The notes beneath the pieces were generated by a model. It did no database searches. It saw only the letters and a program-made list of their open reading frames with translations, and was not told the origin of the DNA. 64,000 bases of DNA, taken from contig NC_088130.1 of the NCBI RefSeq assembly GCF_036370855.1, positions 64,952,941 through 65,016,940 of the forward strand, given 5' to 3'. Numbering within the stretch: position 1 is the first letter of the stretch; each line of letters begins with the position of its first letter. Below are positions 45,401-57,375 of this stretch, piece by piece. Made by a program: the position numbers and the translations under genes. This DNA is from Dromaius novaehollandiae (lineage: Eukaryota > Chordata > Aves > Casuariiformes > Dromaiidae).

Positions 45401-48400
45401 ACGATGCCGGTAGACACCATTAAACAGAGAAAAAAATCCCCTCCTATACTGATAACCTTTTTTTCTGTAGATATTCTCAAATCTTAAACTAGGAGTAACC
45501 CTGGGAGGAATATTGTGTTCTTTTGTCTGATTTAATTCTTCTGGTGGGTAAATATCTACCTGCATTCCTTTCCATGTAGCTGTGAATTTTGCATAAAGGA
45601 GGATGAAAGAATTACTTTATTTCAGTAACATTGTGCTCCTGTGCTAAACAATTTGAAAGAGAAAATAACATTGTTATAATAGGTAAATAAAGTAAGAAAT
45701 AGTGTACCAGCTGCAGCTCTCCCTTCCCCTTCCCCCGCTCAATTGAAAAACACGAGACTATGAGAAGAAACAGCCTTTTTTTATTGTCTCCCAAAGGCAA
45801 AAAACTGAAAGTATGAAAGCTGTGTTTTGAGGGGAAAAAAATAGGTAGGTAGTATATATTATGAAAGAAGTAAAAACATAACATCATCTTTTTCCAACCT
45901 TGAGTGTCTAAAAGGAGACTAAACCGCCGGATAACTCTCTCAGTAGGATACAGAAACATTTCCAGGTGCATCCATCCATGTGCATATCCTGGGCACAACC
46001 TACACCCGTTCTGAGGAAGGAAAATTGGGGCACACGGGCTCAAGAAGGCCACATTGGGGTGACAGGAGTCCTTCCAGCGGGGCCAGTGGAGGGCCAGGAC
46101 TGCTGGAGATGCCGTGGCGTGTGCATGCCCTGCCCTGTGGACAGAATCGTGTTTTAGTAATCTCTCTTAGGCTTTCCTTGCCTGCAAATGACTGAACAAA
46201 TCACACAGTTATGATTATGGGAAAAAACACCCCAAAGAAATAAAACCCAAGCAAAGCCTCAAAGCAAGCCAGGGACACCTGGTTTTCTCCTCTGGAAGTT
46301 TCTTGCACATCCCTTCTCCCTGACCTGTTCTTGGGGGTCTCTGAATCGGTGGTGGTAGCCATGGGCTTGCTTTCCCCCCTGAATATTCTGTCATTTTGAC
46401 ACAATCTAAAAGCCGAAACACTGACTGAAGAACGTTTAGCTGAGTTAGACTATAAGCAGCACTGGTCCTAAGAAAGTCATTCCTACTTGTACTTACCGAA
46501 GTTCACCTTTAGGTATTCTTTCATCAAGTTATGGCTTATACATCGTTATTGCACTCTCTGCTTGTTGTCTTCAGTTTATTGGCAGGAACAAAATAGATGC
46601 TTCTCTGCTCACTTGGCTAAAGTATTGGTTCTTTCCTCTTCTGTCTTTTGATGGGTTTGACTCCAATTGTGCCCATTTTTGAAAGCTGTGGCAGTCATCT
46701 GGTAGTAGTCCTTTAGGAAGGGTATCCTAGAAGCAAGAGAAAAGATCCAGGAGCTGGTGAATCCTAAGAATCCAGTATATTCTATTTACCCCGTGTCTTC
46801 TCTTCCCTTGCCCAGTTCTCTGAAGCACCTGTTTGCTTCTTTACTTGGTTGTTTTGTTTAATAATGCTTTCTAAAAATAAATAAGGGCCAGATAGTTATT
46901 TACATAAAAAACTCTCAAAGCCATCATGAATGATATGCAGAATTCAAACCTACTATAACGTTTCTTTACACTGTAAGGGCATCAGTGGAAGCAAGGACCT
47001 GACTCTCTGTATTTGCTGAAACCCACTAGTAGCAAAACACTTCCTGAAGCATTCATGGGCAACAATAAATACATATAAATATCGTTTACCCAGTTTTAAT
47101 ACGAACAACTGAGAGCTGATGCCTTTGTCTTTGCCCCAGCTGGAACACCCAACAGATGATACACTAACTCACCTTTTTAATTACCTTAACACAAATAACA
47201 TGCGAAACCAAAACTTTGTAATGAGCTTAATGCTATTTATATTATACAGCATTTCAAGAAGAACATTAGGATAACTGAGATTACTGACTGCTGTGTCTTA
47301 GATGCACTCTCACTTTGTGTATGCTTGCATATAAACATGTACATTTTCAGTTAGGAGGTAAGAAATTCATTTATGCTTTTTCAAATGCTTCCACTAGAAA
47401 AAATAAAAAAAGCAAATTTAAAAAGCGAATTTAAAAAAGTGTTTATTTTGCCACTTTCTAACAGGAAAAAACAAACAAATCTGACTTACTAAGGTTTGTG
47501 TCACATGCTTGCTTTAAATTCTACAATAATGAAACAATATTTTAAATAAATAAGTATTTCTCAAAGAGTTCTCCAAGCACTTTGGTTAAGGTTCAGCAGT
47601 ATTACTCTGTGGTATGCATGTTGCTTACCAAAATTCAGTTTTGACTCTAGAACAAAGACCACAACAACTGAAAAAAATCTCTTAAAGACAATGAGGTCGA
47701 AATCTTCAGCCAGCCGACAAAGTGCTAAAAGATATTGCCAAAGATGCAAAAAGGCCTTCATGTGGACAAATGACAAACAACTTCCCCCCCACAGCAGATC
47801 AGGAGAATTGCATCTCCAAAAGGATTTCTGCAGCTCTGTCTCCCACCTACGTCTGGAGCTGGGCAGCCAACCATCCCACTCTGCAAAAAGTACACCGGTT
47901 ATACACAGGATGCACGGTAAGTCCAGAGCAAGAGTGAGAGAAGGCTGTGTATTGGTAAGGGTGAGCTGCATCTAGTTTTTTGCCGAAAGCAGGTCAACTG
48001 CCCTTCCTGAGCTCCAAGAACTTGGTAGGAGAACAGGCGCATCAGAGCTCTAACTGCTGCCTAAGTGGCTCACAATGTGTTTTTATTTCAGATTGCCATG
48101 CACTGCAGAGATACTGCTACGGACTTTAAATATCTATCTCACATGGTGGGCGCAGTTTAGCTAAAATAGTATGGAACTCACCATAGACTGATTTAAATGA
48201 ATTTCATTTATTAAATATTGAAGAGCAAATCGTAGTCTGAAAACAGTTACATGGAAGAAAACTGATGATAAAATTTCTTTGATATAGCTAGTAATGCCAT
48301 GTCGTGTCAGTCCAATGGATTCAAACAGATGTTAAACAAGTTCAAAACAAAATGTGGCAGTTTTGAGCACTGAGGGCAATTTGGCCCAACGCATTTGTAC

Positions 48401-48795
48401 TAGGAACATGGTAGATTATCCATTCCTTTATATCTGAGGACTGTATTGACATCTTTTCCTGTTCTTGGCCTTTAGTGACAAAGGCTCAAAAGAATGAAAA
48501 GTCCCTGACAAATAGAAATTTCCCTTTGTAAAGAAAATGCGCAAGAATAGTGGTCATTCCCTGAGATCCTGTCCCAGGAAAATGCAAACCCTGTAGTGAG
48601 GGATTTACCAGGGACAGGGGTGCAAAGAAAAGAGACGTTTTAGGTATTTCTCGTACTAGCGCATTCTGTATGTTTATATATAGAACAGACCATCACCCCA
48701 GGCTCTGTTTCTACAGTAGAAATGATGAATTTGATTCAGGAGCCACTTCATGAAATTCCTTGGCCATTTTTTTGCCGCAGGTCAAACTAGAGAAC
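42466..48795. other. No gene seen
   Basis: AT-rich. The largest frames (146 codons at 45612-46052 minus; 136 codons at 47561-47971 minus) lack recognisable domains. An A-rich tract lies at about 43766-43816. A block with CpGs in AT-rich context at about 44760-45000 is a weak candidate for a conserved element. Confidence 0.5.
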
Positions 48796-48866
48796 CATTA
48801 TGGTCTTAAAATTGTGAGTTTATAGGCTCAATTATGATATTATGGTCTCATTATGGTCTCAAAATT
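48796..48866. repeat. Local TTATGGTCT duplications
   Basis: CATTATGGTCTTAAAATT (48796-48813) recurs as CATTATGGTCTCAAAATT (48849-48866), differing at one base. A third, shorter copy (TTATGGTCTCA) sits at 48840-48850. Confidence 0.8.
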
Positions 48867-51800
48867 ATCCAAGCTTCTTAAGAGGCAGCACAAAGGTTAG
48901 TAAGACTAGAAAAGGAAATGACAGTCACAAAGCCAGAAGTTTCCTTGTTAAAACAGATTTTTGACTGCCTCCCTTTGTGTGGGGAGGGAAAGGGGGGCAC
49001 TTCACAGTTCTCTTGAAAGGCAGCACAGCATTGAGTGAACTGAAAAATCTTTCAAGGACAGAAAAAGATGAGTAACTGGCCTATGAAGGACTTGCCTCTG
49101 TAAGATCCACAAGAGAAATGGGGTAAAGCTTCTCTAGGAAAAAAGCAAGTATAATTCTAAACATTTTCTTGCATTAAAAAAAAAAAAAAGTCATTTTATT
49201 TTCCTGACCCTCTTCATCTGTGGTCTGTGTAGGTAAAATCATCTGATCTCAACCCTTTCTTTCCTCCCCTGTCAGCACTCAGGAAAGTGAATGGCATAGA
49301 GACAATATTGAGAGACTGATGGCAGTAGAGCACTGATCTGTTCTGCTTTACGGACAAGCTGTGATGATGGTAGAACAAAAACCACCCTCACTAAAACAAA
49401 AAGGATCTGACTGACAATACTTTCCCTAAAATATTAAAGTCCCTTTTCTCAAAACAGATCATAATCATTTTCCTGAGAAAGTGTTTACAAAAAATGCATT
49501 GCCCAATATTTCTCAAAGTTTTAACAAGGAGAAAAACTTCATGAAACAAAAAAGATAAACGGTAATCCAAACTCTTTCATGATTTATTTGCATTGCCATG
49601 GTGTCAGAAATACTCAAGAACCACAGGACATTGTACTAAACGATGAACTGAGTTGCTATTTTCAGAAATCACTAGTAATTTAAAATGCTAGAGTTCAGTT
49701 GTACTAGAGGGATCTGACTTTCAGAAAGGAGGGTGCTCAGCATTACCAAAACAAATCTCATTGAAGGTGTCACAAGCTAAAGCAACCGAATAATGAGGTT
49801 ATTCCAAAATCACTAATGGCTTTTAGAAATATTAGCCTTGACGCATTCCCACAACCTCCCAAAGCATTCCACCCGTTGTTTTAGCATGCTGCAGTTTGGA
49901 GCAAGGATCTTGTCTTTGTTCCTGTTTGCAAGGCCTCGGCAAACAATCAATGCCATGCAAACAAATAAATAAAGAAATAAATAAAACATAGTATCTCTCT
50001 ATCAAGAAAAGAGATTGAGTCTCAAGATAGATAGCTTAGAAGGTGTTATACTAAGTTTAAGATTGTTTCCCTGTCTGAAGTGACATTCAATAAAATATCA
50101 AAAAATATTGCAGCTTTTGCAGTTTGGCTGGCATTGCTTTTGGCCTGCTAAAACTTGTGTTTTTATTCACTACCTTGTCAGTCAGTCCTTGAGGGCCGAG
50201 AGATTTCTAACTTCTTCCTTGAAACATGTCATGATGGATAGAAGATGATTGTAGCCATTTGGGGGGAAATATGGAGGTGGAATCCTCCTCTTTATCAGCG
50301 ACCTGAACTGAAGATAAATGGGTCAGTATAGAAATATACCTGCGCTCTCCTGTCCCCTAATAGCCTCCTTTGGAGCAAACTCCATATCCTTACACGGTAA
50401 GGCTGCCAGTCCTGTTAAGTACCTTAGCACAGTTCGAGCTGGGAGGGCAAGGATTTTGCAGAGTTTATTTGTCCATTTAACAGAATTCTGTTTTTATCGC
50501 CTGAATATCCCCCAGGAAAAGATTGCTTTCCTTAAGCTGATTGACATACATGACACAACTTGTGGACACAGAGGCCACATTTATGTTTTTCAGTTTAACA
50601 ATACTAGGAAATGCTACCACTCTGAAACTCAGTCTCCCACTTCAAATTGTGGGAATCGTCCCTGGCACATTTTTTGCCTGGGTCAATTAACATCCTCCCA
50701 GACAATTCAGTGCCGGTGTTAGCACATGCCAGACACCATACACAACAGGAAATTTGGATGCAGCCATTCCTTTTCAGAGGTTAAGAAAGTTTAATACTAT
50801 GGATATTGATGTGTCTGTGTCAAATGGCTTCAGTGCCTGGGAATGAATGTGAGCACATGGGTGTAATCTTAGAGTGACCTAATTTTGTTTATTAGTCCCA
50901 AATAGGGAGTAACATTCAAAGAACTTCAGTAAGGTTAGAAAGGTATGCCCTCTGAAAATTGAAGATATTAGAAACATGAGTGTCCATTACCACCTGTTTC
51001 TATGCCTTCATTTGAATGCCATCTTTGATTCAGTGATCACACAAAACTGACTGCCCAGGACATCACATTTCATGATGCACCGATGAGGATTGCCACTCAT
51101 TTAAATAGCCTTTGTCCAGTCCCAGTTCTAGAGAACTGTATATCCATTTAGGACTCTTTCCCTGTTCCTCAATGTACCCTGGAATAATCCGTTTTCCTTT
51201 CATCTTTATAGAGATTCCATTGTTTTGATGGATGATTTAGGAAAACTATACAAAATACCCCCTAAAACCTCCTGAAACTCCCCTAGAAGAGGACACCTTA
51301 TATGTAAATGTACTCCAAATAACAAAAGTTAAAAGTAATTGAGAAGAGTTTCTCAGAGTGAGATTGTTGGCCACCTCTCACTAACATACATATTGATACA
51401 GACCTACCTAAAAATGTGCCAAATATAGTATGACCTTATTTGTTATGACCCTTAGGAGCTCCATGTCAATTCATGTTAACTACACTCACATAGGGGGTAA
51501 AGGCTCCTCTGAACTTTTCCTTCTCTGCAAAAGGAAGACTTTCTCCATCCCAGTCTTGCCAAGCATTTGTAAACAACTGGATTTAGTCATCTAAGGAGGC
51601 CTTATCTTTGTCCCATTGGATTGCTTGCATGAGTAGGACTTCTTTGATCAATCCCTCAAAGTTCCAAAACACTCTATGTTTTTCCTGGATTGTAAAGGAG
51701 CCTAAACAGGCTCTTCTTCACATAGAAGCTGCTACTTTTCCTCCTGCTGTTGCTATCTGCTCAGTTCCTATGATTTCTAGGAGAAAACCACATGCGTAAT

Positions 51801-52196
51801 CTCCTAAGCAGACTTCTAAAGAACTGAATTCTAAACTTACCTATCTGTATTAAAAGTGTTTGCACAATATGATTGTAACAGTAAGACTGATATAGCAGTG
51901 GTACATGATAAATAAGCATATTGCTTCAACATTTATTTTACTGATATCACTGTATATACACATAATACACATGAAGGTAGAAAGTTGTATGTCATATTGC
52001 TATCAAATGAATCAGAGTATTTAATGACAGAGAAAATATAGAAAGTCGTATTGTAGCTCATGGTTCATGTAATCAGGGTCATCCAGGCCCTCAAAATCAA
52101 AGATTAAGCTTTTAAAACCACCATAAATGGGTCAGAAACCTTCAATTAGATGCACTAACTTCTTCAATAACATTTGAATGAAAAGTAAGTCTCATT
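48867..52196. other. No gene seen
   Basis: A 14-nt poly(A) run lies at 49176-49189. The 134-codon frame at 50318-50722 (+) has no recognised domain. No transposon ends or RNA genes are seen. Confidence 0.5.
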
Positions 52197-52284
52197 TAAT
52201 AGTGAAATAGAGGAAAGACAGTGACTGGTGTAATATAGTATAATAGTGAAATATAGGAAAGATAATGACTAGTGTAGTCATTAA
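52197..52284. repeat. 44-bp tandem duplication
   Basis: Two adjacent 44-bp units start TAATAGTGAAATA at 52197 and at 52241. The first 36 bases of each agree at about 32 positions; the last 8 have drifted. This is an old minisatellite-like duplication with only two copies. Confidence 0.85.
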
Positions 52285-52351
52285 CTGAGAGCACTGAATA
52301 GCTTAGAGAGAGAAGGCAATGGCAATAAGAAATAGTATCTTACCTTCCTGC

Positions 52352-52445
52352 AGGGCTTTCCATCATATGATCTCAAAGCATCTTACAAAATAATAGCAGT
52401 GATTCGCATCACTTCTGGGAGGGAAGCTGCTATTACAGCACTATC
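52352..52445 (-). mobile_element. Possible MIR-like SINE 3' part
   Basis: On the plus strand, ATGATCTCAAAGCATCTTAC, then AAAATAATAGCAG, then GGGAGGGAAGCTGCTATTAC resembles the 3' half of reverse-complemented amniote MIR-like SINEs (recalled: TCTCAAAGCGCTTTACAAA, then GGTAGGTAAGTATTATTATCCC). The GGGGAAACTGAG block is not preserved. Confidence 0.45.
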
Positions 52446-53769
52446 TGATTATCTCATTCAACATTTAGAGCTCTCACGACCCGAGACACTGAAAAACCTG
52501 CTCACTGAATATTCCTAATATTCCCTCTGGCTAGCATCCTTGCTTCCTTCCTGTCAGGATACACTTGCGCAATTTTTCTCCAAGCTTTTCTCAACAAATA
52601 TGGAAGCTATAAACTTACTTTTAAAAGAAGAAAGTTGAAATCCTCCGCTCATTTTATGGCCCCTTGGAGCCAGAGCTGAAACAACAAAAATCAGCTATCA
52701 CAAAAGCTGAGATGCATCAGCAAGCAGAATCACTGAGGAAAAATAAACTGTTTTCAACTTGTGTATATAAGTCTGAGCACCCAAACAAGATGAATGATAT
52801 GGCCTTTTTTACCTTTGTTGGAAAATTCTGTTTTGGGGATCAAATTCTGCGAAATGCTGAATTGGGAAACAGTATAACTACCTGGGCAAAAAACCTTGAT
52901 ATACAACTGTTATGTAAACCCTAACTCAGGATGCTGGGTGAAAATACAGGCCCAGAGTAAGCTGCTCGTTACAATACTGTATTCAGATTGTATACTGCAA
53001 CACTTAAGCTTTTCAAGTTTTACGGACAGTGTCTAGCCCAAGCAAGTGATTCAGATCACGTCTTACTCTGGAGGCACCTGAAATCAGTTGGCATCACCTT
53101 GTTGGACTGCCGAGCTCCCACAGCACTGACATGCACACTGCCACGTTCATCCAGGAAAGTGACCCAGTCTGAGCTGGGAGCTGCTTAAGTTCAGTGATAA
53201 TTTATACGCTCCCCTTTTAGACAAGCTCAAAGGGATAAAGCGCAGTCAGTCTGAAAAAAGTTTCAACATTAGGTCTCAAGATCCACTGTCTGACCACGAA
53301 TCTGTTTTTTTGCCCTGGAATAACAGATGCTAACATAGCTGAGACAAAATAACTAAATAATTGCCGAAGATATTTACATAAGTATCTTTTCCCAGCAGAA
53401 AACTAGGTAGTTTTATATTTGGAATTTTATATATTTATTTTTTCCAATTGGGGACTACACATTTTTAGTCCACAGAAGTTGACTACTTGACTAAGCATTC
53501 TTCCTTAATGAATTAACCTTATGGGTGCTTGATAATTTTACATTCAGAGTATTTCTATATCCATGTATGCAGACATTTACATATTCTAACACAGGGCTTT
53601 GAAAATATAAATATGGCAGACAGTGTTACATGGTTGTTGATAATGTATACAACTTAGCGATACTAGATCAATTCACATACAGTGCTCTTGGCAGAGAAGA
53701 TCCAATTTTAATCCCAAATCAATGGTGCATTAATTAGCAAGATGGTAAACAAAGGTTGCATCTAATATA
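52446..53769. other. No gene seen
   Basis: AT-rich, with frames up to 86 codons and no recognisable repeat. Confidence 0.55.
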
Positions 53770-54025
53770 TCACTAGGGCTGCGTCTGTATGGGAGCTACA
53801 GGGTTGATTAACCCACTGATATTGCACCCCTCTGTGACTAAGGTCTTACCAGGATGCAGGCAAACCTGTTCCAGTATCTATGCTGTGAATGCAGTATAAT
53901 TACTATGAGCGCAAGAAATGTCCTATGGCTTTTATAGGCAAATAAAACTATTTTTTTATAAATGCAGTGTCATGAATGTAGTTTATAACCTTAACACCAG
54001 TTAAACTAGGTTATAGAATTCATTA
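53770..54025. mobile_element. Possible decayed MITE
   Basis: CACTAGGGCTGCGTCTGTAT followed by GGGTTGATTAACCC (53801-53814, inverted GGGTT/AACCC) near the left, and AACCTTAACACCAGTTAAAC before TAGG near the right, recall an amniote DNA-transposon type that starts CTAGGGCTACGTCTACACT and carries TTAACCAGTTTAA-type strings. The middle is not recognisable and the ends are uncertain. Confidence 0.25.
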
Positions 54026-54089
54026 CAAAATCAAAACAGCAGTGTATTTCTGTGTATTTCCCTATATACCTATAAAAAGAAGGCATCCA

Positions 54090-54350
54090 AAATGAGGGTG
54101 CATATCAGTATCATTCACACAAAAATTCTTGATTAATTTACAACAACATACTCTCGTGTTTTGCTTTCCAAATGCTATTGCCAGAAGCAGAAGAGAATAA
54201 ATGAGATGTTTCCTATGTGTCAGTTGGTCCTAAACTAATTTCATGGAAATGTTTTGTACAGGTATAAGAGTTCAAAGGGATATGGCATCATACATAACCA
54301 ATAGCATCACAGCTACTTCTGCTGCATAATTTTTTTTTCTCATTATAGAA
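54090..54350 (+). repeat. Unrecognised dispersed repeat, copy A
   Basis: The stretch from about 54112 (TCACACAAAAATTCTTGATT) to 54350 (CTCATTATAGAA) is present again, reverse-complemented, at about 63002-63236. I count about 19 substitutions and two small gaps over about 235 aligned bases, so about 92% identity ignoring gaps. Weaker similarity may continue leftwards to about 54090 (AAAATGAGGGTG against TTTTGAGGTGA); to the right it stops abruptly after TATAGAA. I do not recognise the family. There is no shared open frame: the frame open across copy B has a stop (TAG) in copy A. Confidence 0.85.
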
Positions 54351-57234
54351 TCATCTATTCCCTCTCAAATTTCCCCGTAAGTCCTTCCTCCAGATTGCAT
54401 AACCCTTCTGCTCAATTTGCAGAAATTCCTTAAAATCCACAGATATGGTACTGATACAGTGCATTAACCTTCATGGGTTATTTTAGTCCAAAACTGTGGG
54501 ACTTTGACTTTTTCCTACCTCTTTAAAACTTAGAAATATCCAGTTCAGGCACTTCTCGTCTGTGTTGTAGTGCTGTCATGGGAAAAGTGTCTGAGGTGGA
54601 CTTTTATGGGCCTCTGACTTTATTTTAATTTATGATGAAGATGATGATGATGGTGACGATGATGATTAGTGACATTAAGCAAGTCCTGGTCTTGGGAATA
54701 GGGGTGTGAACAGGTTTTTGTAACCACCCTATCATGTGTCACAAGCAGATCCTGGAATATCCTAACCTGCATTAGTCTGGGTTTTCTTGTTGTAGAACTT
54801 GGCTTACTTCAGTTTGGCACCTGAGAGCAAACTAATATGTACACACTATGGACAGTGTAGGGGACTAGGTTCTGGGCTGCAAAAGAGATTCAGCCAACTT
54901 ACAGAATGGACACGGCATAAGAGCTTCACTGATTAAACATCACCCTAAAGGCTCATAAGAGGCCAGGAGCAAAGCAGAAGGCACTGGTATTCTCTCAAGA
55001 GTGGATATTCCATTTCCGAAGTGACCTGACAAGTTATATATTTGCTTTAGTCTTCCACTGCCGGCATGATGTTATATTATGTCCCTGTGGAGGAAAGTTT
55101 GGTTCATAGGAAAGCAAGTATAGAAATTCATTTGACATAATGTATCGTAAGTATGCTAACATACAGATTCTACCCTATTCACAGAAATGTCATGTTGACC
55201 TTATTATTAAATGAAAAAGAAGACAAAGACTTGAAATATTTAAGTTAACTGTGAAGTTAAACTATTTGAGTTTGGATTTATCTAAGCACAGTCACCTAAA
55301 GCTTCTTTTTGTAGTAAATAGTTTCTAGGATGTAGTTCATTATTCTGAAGCAGATGTCCTAAACAGGTTGAATGATTAATGTCACAAAAATGCCTGGTTC
55401 TCCTTGTAATTATAGAAGAAGCCTGGAGTGACCAGCTCAAATATAATTGCCTGTTCTGCAGATGTCATGTCTCACCTTTTGCATCAGACTACCAGCGAAC
55501 AGCCCAACTGAGACAGACACACAGTTCTCTCTTCTGCTAGCTCTTTCTTCTAATGTTTATTTACTTACCTGTTCTATTAAACACTGGTCAGAATTATATT
55601 CTCATCAGTCGCAGTCTTAAAACTCTAGAGGTTTTACTCTCATTCATTCCAAGCTCAAAACTGTGGAACAGCCTTTGCCTACCCTTATTGGGAAGCAAGA
55701 GGTGGAGGTGAAAAATATTATGGTACCAGCTGGGTGACAGCAACAACTCAGAAGTGGCTGATGGAGCTGACTACGGTTACGATGAAATAACATAACGTTA
55801 AGGAACATCTGAGGTGTTGGGATAGAAAAGACAGCAAGCAACTTTGTCCTCGTCACTGCTGCCAAGCAGATGCCTTTTTGGAGGTCCAGCACACAATCTA
55901 GTGTAAGTGTGAAAGGCCAAAGGGCAAGAGGAGGCTTCATGGATTTCAGGGAAGAGCAGTGCTGGAAACCAGTCCGAGTGTCATAAAATTAAAGAGATCC
56001 TATGTTTTAAATGCACACATAAAGATCTAGAGTCCTTTAATATTATGTTCACCCACTAGAGAACTAACCTGAAATAATCCAAGCTGTGCCTCATTCTCTA
56101 TTTACTCCCCTAAGAAGTAAACACACAATTCCCAATCAATAGATAAGTCTTCCAGGAAGATTTTTTTTTTTTTTAATTGGCTACACAACTGTTCAGGATA
56201 GCTGAGAGTCATTAACACAAGCCCTCCTTGTAGGGGGAATGCTGGTACAAATGTTCTGAGATCCAGAACAGAAATAAGATGCTGAAAAAAATCAATATTT
56301 GGTATTTAATGCAAACCCTTCTAATTAGCCATGAAAAAATCAATTGGAATAGAATGGGAAGGGAAGGCTCGCCTCTTTTTTTTTTCCTCCTGTGGAAACC
56401 ACTGCAGACATCGAAATAAAGCTTCCCCTTTTTATACTCTTCTGACATGATTTCTTTTCAGTTTGAAGATAAGTGAACAGCAGGCCATGTGCCGGTGTAG
56501 CAAATTTGTACTATTATTTGTCCTTGGGCAACCGAACTGATCTAAATCCCAGTTTCACTCCTGTACACACATGGAGAAAAAAAGACATCACTTCCTCACC
56601 CCCCTTCCTAAAACCAAGACCTCGGGTTTTGACAGTTCCCTCTGTTCCCTAGTGAAAGAGTAGAGAAGGATATAAATAAAATTGACTAAATACATAAGCC
56701 AAACTGATATTTACGGTATATTTTAAGATCCTTAAGAAGCCTTAAATGAATACAGTTAAGTGAAATAGCGGTGAGAGTGAGCGCAAGACCATTTCTGAAG
56801 TAGTCAAAAATGCTTGGTTCCGCTTAAATGATGAAGTGGACAAGGAAATCTGAGAGGAGCAGTGCTTTGCTGAGTAAGTAGAGAGGCCAAAATCCCTGCC
56901 AACGTTTGAAGTAACTACACAGACTGTTGAAGTTAAGGAAGGCTCCCCCAAAAACACCCTGCCTGCTTCTGCGCTGCAAAGGAAAGCAGTCCCTTGCAAT
57001 CTCCTACTTCCAGTACAGGAGAGCTATCTTTCATTTTCCCTGCTGAAGGCAGCTAAGGATAGGATATAGATCATGCAAGATACCAATTCTTTTGCTTATG
57101 ACTTTCTCCAAAGACCCTAAACAATTCTGAAATGAAGGAAATTCAGTAGATGATCCAGTCTTCTTTGAGGGAGTTTTCTTGATTAGGCCAAGTGAGTCTT
57201 TGCTTTGTATTCAAGCCAACCTGATGGTTTATAT
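54351..57234. other. No gene seen
   Basis: AT-rich, with the GAT repeat and a poly(T) run at 56161-56174. Frames up to 98 codons without recognised domains. Confidence 0.55.
54632..54667. repeat. (GAT)n microsatellite
   Basis: About twelve GAT/ATG triplets with AAG, GGT and GAC interruptions. Confidence 0.9.
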
Positions 57235-57375
57235 AACCAGTAAAAATACTGGTCTGAAAACTGGATTCCCTTCATGGAGATATAGATTCAATATTTGCTT
57301 GCAAAAATGACTTCCTGGGTGACTTTCATAAATTACTTTCTTTTCATTTCTATCATTTTCCTAAATATAACCTAA
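57235..57375 (+). mobile_element. MIR SINE fossil
   Basis: ACTTCCTGGGTGACTTTCAT, then AAATTACTTTCTTTTCATTT, then CTATCATTTTCCTAAATATA follows the MIR core in order (recalled: ACTTGCTGTGTGACCTTGGG, CAAGTCACTTAACCTCTCTG, CAGTTTCCCCATCTGTAAAAT). The TGGGTGACTTT block is the clearest. Confidence 0.55.

Noticed and set aside
45612..46052. 146-codon minus-strand frame
   Set aside because: Phe/Leu/Ser-rich with no domain; typical of a translated AT-rich strand.
47691..47975. Plus-strand frame with a CxxC near the start and a donor-like ACG|GTAAGT at 47916/47917
   Set aside because: A single CxxC is not a zinc finger, and overlapping frames on both strands are equally open.
50318..50722. 134-codon plus-strand frame
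   Set aside because: Balanced composition, so I looked twice, but it has no motif, no splice support and no similarity I can name.
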